10,225 bases of DNA from Candidatus Kapaibacterium sp. (GCA_023259575.1 JALRHN010000071.1:1-10225); one strand, 5' to 3'. Positions 1 to 7,420 are shown, counted from the stretch's first letter. Made by a program: numbers and translations. The notes: generated by a model not told the origin, from the sequence alone.

Positions 1-1680
1 AATGCAAATGTTACGATACGTCAGGCAACGGCATTAAATCCAGCAGCAGCATATTCTTATGATAATAATTTTGCAAATCAATTAACCTTGAAGCCAGATG
101 AAGAAGGCTGGTATCCAGCAGCATTTTCACCAGCAATCCCAGGTGGCGATACATTAAGGATTAAGTTTGAGACAATCGACGGAACATTTACAGAGACAGA
201 TCCACCATTACGTGGTGCAGGTATAGTTGGTCATTTAGCAACTCAGAATTATGACTTTGACACAACATTTGTTCAAGGCATTGTAAAACCAGTGAATAAG
301 AAGACAGTTATTATCGAGAATGTAGGAACAAAAGTAAATGGAGCAGACTTCTCTGATAATGTCCTTATTGATAGTATCATCATAACAAATGCTGGAGCAA
401 TAGCAGATAAGATAACAGGTAATGTATATGGTACAAGTGGATTCCGCTTTGACTATTCAGCAATGAAATTACCAGTAACCTTAAAGCCAGGCGATAAATT
501 ATCAATCCCAGCAGAATTCCAGGCCCAGAAGCCAGGTATTGTGATGGAATCAATCAGCACACAAAGTGATGCAGATAATGTAGTACAGAGTGACTGGACA
601 GGCTTTGGCGTTGATCCATTTAAACCAGATCCACGTATCGTATTAGTTGGTGGTAAGGTAGATAATATCTGTATAGGAAGTCAAGGTACAATCTTGGCCT
701 CAGTACAGAATACAGGAAATGTTAAGTTTCCGATATTGAATGCATTTATAGAGCCAGCTAGTCAAGAATTCCAAATAGATCCGAATTCATTAACAGCATT
801 AAAAGCGACATCATTAGATCTAGCAGAAACACGTTCAATATCAATTTTGTTTAGTCCATTAGCCCCAGTAGGAGTAAAGACAGCAACATTGGCATTGATT
901 GGGCCAACAGATCAGGACACAACACGTGTTATCGTTACAGGTACAGCAGTAGATTATTCTTATACAGTAGTAACCAAAGGCGCAACAGGCGTAAAGATTG
1001 GATCAAGTACAGATATTGTCTTATCATTACAAACAGCCCCTGATGCGAATGCAAATTTACAATCAATGCGTTTTGTGGTAGATTTTGATAGCAAGGTATT
1101 TTCACCAGTGGTTAATAATATCAAGACATCTGGTAATTATGCAGGCGCAGGTTATAGTATAGGAAATGCATCGATAGTATCTCCAGGCAAGCTTCAATTT
1201 GATGTGATAGCATTAAATACAAAGATTGACAAGAGTGGCGATATTGTAACGATACCAATGAATGTGTATTTACCAGTAGATGGTAAGAAGGAATTTGATG
1301 TTATATCAACAATAACAACATCAAATCCATGTGTGAATATTAAGCCAGTGCCAGGAAAGATAGAAATCGATCCAACATGTGCGTATTCATTACGTGGCGT
1401 AGATAGTAAAGGTCAAGCATTTTCATTGCAAAGTGTGAGCCCAAATCCGATAGTAAATGGCATGGGCGAGCTTGTATTTTCAGTAGGCTTTAAAGTGCAG
1501 ACAGAGATATCATTGTATACAATGACAGGCGAGAGAGTAGCGATCATCAATGATGGCGTCTTAGAAGCAGGTGTGTATACAGCACAGGTACCATTTGCGA
1601 ATATCCCATCAGGTAGTTATGTCGTTAAGATGGTAGCTGGACCATATATTGATCAGCAGCAGATATCAGTTACTAAATAA
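1..1680 (+). CDS. T9SS-secreted modular surface protein, C-terminal 559 residues (5' end outside window)
   Basis: The reading frame is open from base 1 (first codon AAT) to the TAA at 1678-1680, so this is the C-terminal part of a larger protein; no start is visible. Numbering from the first codon, residues about 86-195 and 210-317 look like two Ig-like beta modules of the ASH/choice-of-anchor D kind (VQNTGNVKFPI, ISILFSPLAPVGVKTATL). Residues about 320-455 resemble a cohesin-like beta sandwich (MRFVVDFDSKVFSP, then LQFDVIAL). Residues 475-559 form a T9SS type-A sorting domain: SVSPNPIVNG, then ISLYTMTGERV, then SGSYVVKMVAG near the end. Such domains direct cargo through the T9SS outer-membrane translocon and are usually removed or exchanged for a surface anchor. 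The role is therefore extracellular or cell-surface; binding partner and function are unknown. Ala, Thr, Pro and Ser codons are strongly biased to GCA, ACA, CCA and TCA. The sorting domain is a confident call; the middle modules are fold-level guesses. Confidence 0.85.
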   Translation, partial: NANVTIRQATALNPAAAYSYDNNFANQLTLKPDEEGWYPAAFSPAIPGGDTLRIKFETIDGTFTETDPPLRGAGIVGHLATQNYDFDTTFVQGIVKPVNKKTVIIENVGTKVNGADFSDNVLIDSIIITNAGAIADKITGNVYGTSGFRFDYSAMKLPVTLKPGDKLSIPAEFQAQKPGIVMESISTQSDADNVVQSDWTGFGVDPFKPDPRIVLVGGKVDNICIGSQGTILASVQNTGNVKFPILNAFIEPASQEFQIDPNSLTALKATSLDLAETRSISILFSPLAPVGVKTATLALIGPTDQDTTRVIVTGTAVDYSYTVVTKGATGVKIGSSTDIVLSLQTAPDANANLQSMRFVVDFDSKVFSPVVNNIKTSGNYAGAGYSIGNASIVSPGKLQFDVIALNTKIDKSGDIVTIPMNVYLPVDGKKEFDVISTITTSNPCVNIKPVPGKIEIDPTCAYSLRGVDSKGQAFSLQSVSPNPIVNGMGELVFSVGFKVQTEISLYTMTGERVAIINDGVLEAGVYTAQVPFANIPSGSYVVKMVAGPYIDQQQISVTK

Positions 1681-1700
1681 TACAAGTAACAGAATACATG

Positions 1701-1736
1701 AAAGGGTAGAAGGTTTTCCTTCTACCCTTTTTTTTT
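1701..1736 (+). terminator. Rho-independent terminator of the T9SS cargo gene
   Basis: A perfect 13-bp stem (AAAGGGTAGAAGG, 1701-1713, with CCTTCTACCCTTT, 1718-1730) closes a TTTT loop, and the T run continues to 1736. It lies 20 bases after the stop codon and isolates the cargo gene from htrA. Confidence 0.95.
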
Positions 1737-1835
1737 GTCAAAATGAAAAAGAGATGCAACAATGAGCGATTGTAATCGTTATAGACAAACACTTTGAAAT
1801 ATACATGTATTTACTAATCTTCTAAAAGGTTTACA

Positions 1836-3386
1836 ATGCTAAAAAGACCTCTTGTCTCGGCTGTTATTTTAATAGGCGTTGGCATTATCTTTGGTATTGC
1901 CTTGGTATCAAGTATTACTACAGGCGGAATTTCATCAGTTTTTGCAGCTAATAAGGAAATTGGAGCTAAGACAGCTCCGGTAAATCTAAGTTCGCAAGTT
2001 CAAGCAATTAACGAGGCATTTGCTAATGCAAGTAAAGCTGTTAATGCAACAGTTGTTAATATTAATGTAATTACTGAAACTAAAGTTAGCAATAATAGAA
2101 TGCAAGATTTATTTAGGTTTTTTGGAAGCCCAAATGAAATCCCAAATGATGAAGATAAAAGTGAACCAGAAACACAGAGATCCGAAGGGGCTGGTTCTGG
2201 AGTAATTGTTTCAGAAGATGGTTATATAATTACTAATAATCATGTAGTTGCTGACGCAAAAGAAGATGGAATCAAAGTAATTCTATCCGATAGAAAAGAA
2301 TACAAAGCAAAATTGATAGGAAGAGATCCACTAACCGATATTGCCGTCATTAAAATTGAGGCGCAAGATTTACCTGTTGCACATATTAGCAATAGTGACG
2401 ATGTACTTATTGGCGAGATGGTAATTGCAGTAGGAAATCCATTAGGATTAAATTCAACAGTTACATCTGGAATAGTAAGTGCTATTGGAAGAGGAGCATT
2501 AGGATTAAATAGAGATAAATATGCAGTTGAAAATTTTATTCAAACTGATGCTGCAATCAATCCAGGAAATAGTGGTGGTGGATTGTTTAATCTTAAAGGA
2601 AGTTTGATTGGAATTAATACTGCAATTGCATCAAGAACAGGATATTTTTCTGGATATGGCTTTGCAATTCCAGCAAATCTAGTTCGTGCTGTTGCAATGG
2701 ATTTAATCGAAGATGGGAAAGTTGATAGAGGCTATATAGGAATCTCATTAAGACCAATCGATGAAGTATCATCTAAATCATTAAAACTAGAGAAAGTTGC
2801 AGGTGCTTTAGTAGATGATGTTCTTAAAGATAGTCCGGCAGAAAAAGCAGGCATAGAGGCAGGTGATGTAATTCTTGAATTAGATGGAAAGCCTATAAAT
2901 TCTTCAAATGATTTACAAAGTTATGTCGCTCAAAAAAGAGCTGGAGATAAAGTTAATTTAAAACTTTGGCGAGATGGTAAATCACTTAATAAATCTGTGA
3001 CACTAAAACGTAGAGATAAAGATGATATAGCATCAGCAGATGATACAGATTCTGATTCAAATTCATCTGCAGAAGAATCAACCAATAAACCAGTAAGCTT
3101 TAAAGAACTTGGATTTAGTGTAGGACCGATAACAGAAAAAGTTAAAAAAGAAATGGAAATTGAGACTGGAGTATTGATAACAAAAGTTGATACTTATAGT
3201 CCAGCTGCCGAACGTGGCATCTTTCCTAATGGAATAATCGTAAAAGCTGATAAACAACAATTGAATTCAACTGGACAATTAAAAAAGATGGTTGAATCAA
3301 GAAAAGGTGATGTAATCAGATTGCAGATTAAATATAAAGAAGGAACAAGATTGGTATTTATGGAAGTACCAAAAGATAAAAGCTAA
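1836..3386 (+). CDS. htrA: HtrA/DegP-family periplasmic serine endoprotease with two PDZ domains
   Basis: This is a 516-residue Do/HtrA protease, which degrades or chaperones misfolded envelope proteins. Residues 5-27 are a hydrophobic N-terminal segment, either a signal peptide (possible cleavage around VFA-AN, 36-39) or an uncleaved anchor. The chymotrypsin-like domain spans about 55-295 and carries the full triad: His136 in TNNHVV, Asp168 in DPLTDIAVIK and Ser246 in GNSGGG. PDZ1 is about 297-392 (GYIGISLRPI; SPAEKAGIEAGDVI). A Ser/Asp-rich acidic linker (about 393-416) leads to a more divergent PDZ2 (about 417-512; SPAAERGIFPNGII). Length fits DegP/DegQ rather than single-PDZ DegS. The ATG at 1836 has a purine-rich AAAAGG six bases upstream. 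A terminator precedes it and no convincing promoter motif was found in the 99 bases between. The paralogue name (degP, degQ, mucD) cannot be decided from sequence alone. Confidence 0.95.
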   Translation: MLKRPLVSAVILIGVGIIFGIALVSSITTGGISSVFAANKEIGAKTAPVNLSSQVQAINEAFANASKAVNATVVNINVITETKVSNNRMQDLFRFFGSPNEIPNDEDKSEPETQRSEGAGSGVIVSEDGYIITNNHVVADAKEDGIKVILSDRKEYKAKLIGRDPLTDIAVIKIEAQDLPVAHISNSDDVLIGEMVIAVGNPLGLNSTVTSGIVSAIGRGALGLNRDKYAVENFIQTDAAINPGNSGGGLFNLKGSLIGINTAIASRTGYFSGYGFAIPANLVRAVAMDLIEDGKVDRGYIGISLRPIDEVSSKSLKLEKVAGALVDDVLKDSPAEKAGIEAGDVILELDGKPINSSNDLQSYVAQKRAGDKVNLKLWRDGKSLNKSVTLKRRDKDDIASADDTDSDSNSSAEESTNKPVSFKELGFSVGPITEKVKKEMEIETGVLITKVDTYSPAAERGIFPNGIIVKADKQQLNSTGQLKKMVESRKGDVIRLQIKYKEGTRLVFMEVPKDKS

Positions 3387-3387
3387 G

Positions 3388-3419
3388 TTTGGTTATTTGA
3401 AATAGATACACTAAATTTG
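3388..3419 (+). promoter_or_regulatory. Bacteroidetes-type promoter (TTTG-N20-TAnnTTTG) of rpoZ
   Basis: TTTG at 3388-3391 and TAAATTTG at 3412-3419 are separated by 20 bases. This matches the -33/-7 promoter consensus known for the Bacteroidetes primary sigma factor. Transcription would begin around 3424-3427, about 30 bases before the rpoZ ATG. The element lies just after the htrA stop, so rpoZ need not depend on htrA transcription, although no terminator separates them. Confidence 0.65.
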
Positions 3420-3455
3420 CCGTCCCTATTTACACTAATTGGAAATAAAAGTACT

Positions 3456-3752
3456 ATGAGTACATATATTGTTAATCCCGTAGAAGTACGGATGAAAGAG
3501 TCTTCAAAAGGCAGTATTTATCAATCTATCGTGGCGATGGGATTGCGTGCACGTCAAGTAAATGATCAAATCAAGACACAATTGACAGCTCGCATGGAAA
3601 ATGTTGAGACTGATGCTGATGAATCAGAAGGCCCTAATTTTGATAAATTAGCTATTAGTAGAGAATTTGATGTTCTTCCAAAACCAATTTTTATTGCTAT
3701 GAAAGAAACAATGGACGGAAAACTCACATTTCGTATGAATGACGATAAATAA
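3456..3752 (+). CDS. rpoZ: DNA-directed RNA polymerase omega subunit
   Basis: This 98-residue protein has the omega core: GSIYQSIVAMGLRARQVND (residues 19-37), equivalent to the conserved segment with which omega clamps the C-terminal end of the beta-prime subunit and aids polymerase assembly. It is followed by an amphipathic helix and a PKPIFIAMKETMDGKL tail (75-90) like that of FCB-group omega proteins. ATG 3456 is chosen over the in-frame TTG at 3417 because the TTG lies inside the predicted -7 element and the extra residues do not resemble omega. There is no strong Shine-Dalgarno; GGAAATAAAAG lies upstream. It is followed by its own terminator, so it is probably monocistronic, or read together with htrA. 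rpoZ next to coaBC is a common bacterial arrangement and supports the call. Confidence 0.88.
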   Translation: MSTYIVNPVEVRMKESSKGSIYQSIVAMGLRARQVNDQIKTQLTARMENVETDADESEGPNFDKLAISREFDVLPKPIFIAMKETMDGKLTFRMNDDK

Positions 3753-3778
3753 TTTATAGAAGTATAGTGAATTATAAT

Positions 3779-3812
3779 AAGCCATCGAATGCTATTAGCT
3801 CGATGGCTTTTT
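3779..3812 (+). terminator. Rho-independent terminator after rpoZ
   Basis: A 10-bp stem (AAGCCATCGA, 3779-3788, with TCGATGGCTT, 3800-3809) is followed by T residues to 3812. The 11-base loop can fold further (GCT-ATT-AGC). It separates rpoZ from coaBC. Confidence 0.9.
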
Positions 3813-3829
3813 ATTTAATATGTAAAGTA

Positions 3830-3837
3830 TAGATTTG
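3830..3837 (+). promoter_or_regulatory. Candidate -7 element (TAGATTTG) of the coaBC-rnhA operon
   Basis: TAGATTTG matches the Bacteroidetes -7 consensus TAnnTTTG. It sits after the rpoZ terminator and 17 bases before the coaBC ATG. The -33 region is only T-rich (part of the terminator T tract), not TTTG. The predicted start near 3842-3844 leaves a very short leader of roughly a dozen bases. Confidence 0.5.
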
Positions 3838-3854
3838 TTAATTGGTACATAGAA

Positions 3855-5210
3855 ATGACATTATATCAAAAGAAAATAGTACTTGGAATAAGTGGAAGTA
3901 TTGCAGCTTATAAAGCCCCTATGATTGTACGAGAACTAATAAAAAGGGGTGCAGAAGTGCGTGTTGTTATGACGCCTTCAGCAGAGAAGTTTGTTTCTAA
4001 AACAGTACTAATGAATCTCTCCAAATATCCAGTTGCAATAGAAATGTTTGAAGATGACATACAATCAGGTGGGTCTTGGCATATTCATCTTGCTCATTGG
4101 TGCGATGCAATGCTTATAGCTCCATGTTCGGCAACTACTCTTGCAAGATTAGCTACTGGATTTTATGATACTGCTCTATCCATTGTTGCTTGTGCCGTTC
4201 CTAAACATATTCCTCTTATTATTGCTCCTGCAATGGATAGTGATATGTGGATGCATCCAGCTGTTTTAAGAAATGTACAAAAAATTGAAGAAGATGGGGC
4301 AATTATAATTCCTCCAGAAGTTGGAGAATTAGCATCGGGAATTATAGGCCAAGGACGATTGCCAGAGATCGAATTATTGCTTGAATATGTTGAACATGCT
4401 CTGTCTATTTCTAATTCACGTGCATATTCGCCAGATATATCTCAATCAGGAAATAATAAACCAATTTCAATAGTATCTAAAGATCATATTGCAGATACAC
4501 TGTTGCATACAGATATACATTTAGATTCAGAAAAAAAAATACAGCCACAAATATTATATGGAAAGAATATACTTATTACCGCAGGCCCAACAATTGAAAA
4601 AATTGATGATGTGCGATTTATAAGTAACTTTTCTTCTGGAAAAATGGGGTATGCGCTAGCAGAACAAGCAGCTGCAATGGGTGCTTTAGTTACATTGATT
4701 ACAGGTCCAGTACACTTATCGAAGCCAAAAGGATCAATAAAAAGAATTTTTGTTGAATCTGCTCAGCAAATGTATGATAAAACAGTTGCATGTTTTCAAC
4801 AGATGGATATTGCAATATTATGTGCAGCAGTAGCAGATTATACTCCTAAACAACACATTTCAGGTAAGTTAAAAAAAGGAGAATTAGGAGAAAATATGGT
4901 AATAGAGTTAATCAAAACTCCAGATATTTTATCTTCTATTGGCAAGAGTAAAACATCTCAGCAATATGTTGTAGGATTTGCATTAGAATCAGAAAATGAA
5001 ATACAATATGGAAAAGAAAAGTTGGATAAAAAGAATGCAGATATGATTATTGTAAATTCGATTCAAGCTCCAGACAGTGGGTTTCAAGGAGATAATAATA
5101 CTATTACAATACTAGCAAAAGATGGAAGAGAAATCTCATATCCTGCTATGACAAAACATGATTGTGCAAATGCAATTTTATATTCAATTGGAGCAATGAT
5201 TAATCAATAA
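3855..5210 (+). CDS. coaBC: Bifunctional phosphopantothenoylcysteine decarboxylase / phosphopantothenate-cysteine ligase
   Basis: This 451-residue cytosolic CoA-synthesis enzyme joins cysteine to 4'-phosphopantothenate (CoaB) and decarboxylates the product to 4'-phosphopantetheine (CoaC). CoaC, about 5-180, is an FMN flavoprotein: GISGSIAAYK (11-20), catalytic His76 in WHIHLAHW, APCSATTLARLATG (89-102) and the substrate motif PAMDSDMW (125-132), with Asp where E. coli has Asn. The E. coli catalytic Cys158 position (ACG motif) appears to be Ser161, in GELASGIIGQGR. CoaB, about 236-451, shows ITAGPTIEKIDDVRFISN (241-258), SSGKMG (260-265), AAVADYTP (324-331) and the KLKKG lysines (338-342). The Ser/Asp/His-rich linker (about 183-235) makes it longer than E. 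coli CoaBC (406 residues). It has its own predicted promoter. Its stop overlaps the next ATG, implying translational coupling. Confidence 0.95.
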   Translation: MTLYQKKIVLGISGSIAAYKAPMIVRELIKRGAEVRVVMTPSAEKFVSKTVLMNLSKYPVAIEMFEDDIQSGGSWHIHLAHWCDAMLIAPCSATTLARLATGFYDTALSIVACAVPKHIPLIIAPAMDSDMWMHPAVLRNVQKIEEDGAIIIPPEVGELASGIIGQGRLPEIELLLEYVEHALSISNSRAYSPDISQSGNNKPISIVSKDHIADTLLHTDIHLDSEKKIQPQILYGKNILITAGPTIEKIDDVRFISNFSSGKMGYALAEQAAAMGALVTLITGPVHLSKPKGSIKRIFVESAQQMYDKTVACFQQMDIAILCAAVADYTPKQHISGKLKKGELGENMVIELIKTPDILSSIGKSKTSQQYVVGFALESENEIQYGKEKLDKKNADMIIVNSIQAPDSGFQGDNNTITILAKDGREISYPAMTKHDCANAILYSIGAMINQ

Positions 5211-5917
5211 TGAAATCTATGCACGAACATATTATTCGTTTACATGTAAAAAAAATAGCAGATCTATTATCAAAGTTTCAGTTTACATGTACTATAGATG
5301 AACAAAGTTGGCAAGAATATTCTGTCAAATTAATGTTCTTAGACAAAAATGAACAACTTGGGCATGCTCGATTATATTATGCACCATCAAAGAAGTCATT
5401 TCGCTTCGATGCACGATATATTCATAATGAAGATATCTTGGGGCTAATCGGTGGCACTACTCAAAAATCTGTTTCTGAAAAAAAGAAGGAACATTCAGAG
5501 AAATATTCACATCATACAGGACTATCTGCATATGTAGATGGATCGTATATTAAGGGAAAGATAGGATTTGGTTTTGTAATATTATTAGATAATGATAAAG
5601 TTTTTGAAGATCAAGGAAAAGTATCGAATCCTGAATATCAAGATGCCAGACAAGTAGCTGGAGAATTAACTGCAGTCGGTAAAGTGATTCAATGGTGCAT
5701 AACACATAATCATACATCAATTACTATTTATTATGATTATGCTGGAATTGAAGCATGGGTTACAGGTACTTGGCGGGCAAAACAACCGCTAACTCAGCGC
5801 TATGCTGCATTTGTTAAAAATTCAGGAATAATTGTGCATTGGAAGAAAGTTGTAGCACATACGGGAAATTATTGGAATGATTATGTAGATGAGCTAGCGA
5901 AGAAAGGAACGCAATAA
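5210..5917 (+). CDS. Ribonuclease HI with an unrecognised N-terminal domain
   Basis: The C-terminal half (about 104-235) is a type I RNase H, which cuts the RNA strand of RNA-DNA hybrids. The catalytic carboxylates are visible: Asp110 in AYVDGSY, Glu152 in AGELTAV, Asp176 in IYYDYAGIEAW and Asp227 in VDELAK, with the mobile-loop His217 ten residues earlier, the same spacing as His124-Asp134 in E. coli. The IYYDYAGIEAWVTGTW stretch is of the kind found in viroplasmin-linked bacterial RNases HI. The N-terminal 1-88 (GHARLYYAPSKKSFRFDAR at 51-69) is not the usual hybrid-binding/viroplasmin domain with its YYAV and W..C motifs, and I do not recognise it. A Lys/Glu/His-rich linker (about 83-103) joins the halves. 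The ATG shares its A with the coaBC stop (TAATG), so the two are co-translated. A strong terminator follows. The enzyme class is secure; the substrate preference given by the N-terminal part is unknown. Confidence 0.88.
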   Translation: MKSMHEHIIRLHVKKIADLLSKFQFTCTIDEQSWQEYSVKLMFLDKNEQLGHARLYYAPSKKSFRFDARYIHNEDILGLIGGTTQKSVSEKKKEHSEKYSHHTGLSAYVDGSYIKGKIGFGFVILLDNDKVFEDQGKVSNPEYQDARQVAGELTAVGKVIQWCITHNHTSITIYYDYAGIEAWVTGTWRAKQPLTQRYAAFVKNSGIIVHWKKVVAHTGNYWNDYVDELAKKGTQ

Positions 5918-5954
5918 AAAATGGATATATGAAACACATATATCCATTTTTTTT
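5916..5954. terminator. Bidirectional terminator between the convergent RNase H gene and glyS
   Basis: ATGGATATATG (5921-5931) pairs with CATATATCCAT (5937-5947) around an AAACA loop. The flanking A run (5916-5920) and T run (5948-5954) extend the stem and give a U tract on whichever strand is transcribed. The left arm begins in the RNase H stop codon, and the hairpin ends 15 bases beyond the glyS stop. Confidence 0.9.
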
Positions 5955-5969
5955 GAAAAACAGATATTG

Positions 5970-7388
5970 CTAAATATGAGTAGAAATATATTCTTTAACT
6001 CTAGAAATATTAATTCTTTCTTGCTGCATAGTATCACGATTTCTAATTGTGACGGCTTGATCAATGATTGTATCATTATCAATAGTAATACAAAAGGGAG
6101 TGCCAATTTCATCTTGGCGACGATATCTTTTACCAATTGAACCAGATTCATCCATTTGAACTCGCCAGGTTTTTTGCAATTCGCGATATAATGGCTCTGC
6201 AATGTCTGGTAAACCATCTTTGCTTGTTAAAGGGAATACAGCAGCTTTTACAGGTGCTAATGAAGGATGAAATCTTAAAACAGATCGTTTTTCAGAATTA
6301 CCATTTTCTGCCATAACTTCTTCTTCGGCAAATGCATTGCATAAAAATGCCATAAAAGATCTAGATGCACCAACGGATGTTTCTATAACATAAGGAGTAT
6401 AACGTTCTTTAGTAACTGTATCAACATATTCCTGTTTTTTACCAGAAAATTCTTGATGATTTTTAAGGTCAAAATCAGTTCTAGAATGAATCCCCTCTAT
6501 TTCTCCCCAACCAAATGGGAAAAGAAATTCAATATCAGTTGCAGCAGATGCATAATGAGCTAATTTTTCATGTGGTTTAGCCCTTAAGACAGAAGAATTC
6601 ATTCCTAAATTAATAAACCAATTCCAGCGTTGTTCAAACCAATAGTCGAACCATTCTCTTTCTGTTCCAGGTTTAACAAAATACTGCATTTCCATTTGTT
6701 CGAATTCTCTTGTTCTAAACAAGAAATTTTTAGTGTTTATTTCATTCCTGAAAGCTTTGCCAATTTGTGCAATGCCAAATGGAGGCTTTTGACGAGTAGA
6801 ATCCAAAACATTCTTAAAATTAACAAAAATACCTTGTGCAGTTTCAGGTCTTAGATATACAGTATTTGAAATGTCTTCTACAGGGCCAACAAACGTTTTA
6901 AACATCAGATTAAAATATCGAACTTCTGTCCAATCAGTTGTGCCACTTACTGGGTCTGGAATCTGCTCATCAATAATGATAGAATGAAAGTCAGAAGGTT
7001 GTTCTGCAGCATTAAGCCTAGATTCAATAGCAGCAGCAAGATCATTCTTGCCTTTTTTTTGCAACTTCTGAATATAATCTTCAATTAACGTATCTGCGCG
7101 ATGCCTAGCTTTGCTTACTTTATTGTCAATCATTGGGTCTGTAAATTGTCCAATATGTCCAGAAGCTTCCCAGGTTTTTGGATGCATCAAAATAGAAGCA
7201 TCTAATCCCTCGATATCATCTCTATAAGTCATAGATTTCCACCATGCTTCTTTTACATTGCGAAGCAATTCAACACCTAATGGACCATAATCCCAGCAGC
7301 CATTTAAGCCACCATAAATTTCTGAAGATTGAAATACGAAACCTCTTCTTTTGCTTAGGGAAAGAAGTGAATCTAAAGGAGATGACAT
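5970..7388 (-). CDS. glyS: Glycyl-tRNA synthetase, single-chain (alpha2 dimer) class II type
   Basis: This 472-residue cytosolic enzyme charges tRNA-Gly with glycine. It is the eukaryote/archaea-like dimeric form rather than the alpha2-beta2 GlyQ/GlyS type. The N-terminus has SLSKRRGFVFQSSEIYGG (10-27) and CWDYGPLGVELLRNVK (31-46), the motif 1 region. Next come PETAQGIFVNF (181-191), motif 2 with FRNE (213-216) and RTREFEQMEMQYF (225-237), and motif 3 with Arg343 in GASRSFMAFL. A class IIa anticodon-binding domain follows (about 372-472; LAPVKAAVFPL, GKRYRRQDEIGTPFCITID). Where many relatives have a CPxCG knuckle before TExRxFNLMFKT, this one reads DPVSGTTDWTEVRYFNLMFKT with no cysteines (145-165). 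The start has AAAAAAGG seven bases upstream, a clear ribosome-binding site. It is transcribed divergently from der and ends at the shared terminator. Length is normal and the gene appears intact. Confidence 0.95.
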   Translation of the reverse strand: MSSPLDSLLSLSKRRGFVFQSSEIYGGLNGCWDYGPLGVELLRNVKEAWWKSMTYRDDIEGLDASILMHPKTWEASGHIGQFTDPMIDNKVSKARHRADTLIEDYIQKLQKKGKNDLAAAIESRLNAAEQPSDFHSIIIDEQIPDPVSGTTDWTEVRYFNLMFKTFVGPVEDISNTVYLRPETAQGIFVNFKNVLDSTRQKPPFGIAQIGKAFRNEINTKNFLFRTREFEQMEMQYFVKPGTEREWFDYWFEQRWNWFINLGMNSSVLRAKPHEKLAHYASAATDIEFLFPFGWGEIEGIHSRTDFDLKNHQEFSGKKQEYVDTVTKERYTPYVIETSVGASRSFMAFLCNAFAEEEVMAENGNSEKRSVLRFHPSLAPVKAAVFPLTSKDGLPDIAEPLYRELQKTWRVQMDESGSIGKRYRRQDEIGTPFCITIDNDTIIDQAVTIRNRDTMQQERINISRVKEYISTHI

Positions 7389-7420
7389 AGTAAAGCCTTT
7401 TTTGAGTTCTAATGATTGTA

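Noticed and set aside
1766..1810. Short palindromes upstream of htrA (CGATT-GT-AATCG and ATACATGTAT) as operators
   Set aside because: Arms are only five bases and AT-rich sequence makes them common; nothing links them to a regulator.
1782..1810. Sigma70-like promoter TAGACA-N17-ATGTAT for htrA
   Set aside because: The -10 match is poor, and the Bacteroidetes-type motif is also absent; not strong enough to annotate.
3417..3455. In-frame TTG start giving a 111-residue RpoZ
   Set aside because: The TTG lies inside the predicted TAAATTTG promoter element, and the extra 13 residues do not resemble omega subunits; ATG 3456 is better.
5894..6217. Minus-strand open frame inside glyS, and other short antisense frames (3078-3260, 6630-6854, 7431-7661, 7947-8189, 8220-8441, 8929-9123)
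   Set aside because: Each lies wholly or mostly over a well-supported gene in another frame or on the other strand, with no recognisable protein features or ribosome-binding site.
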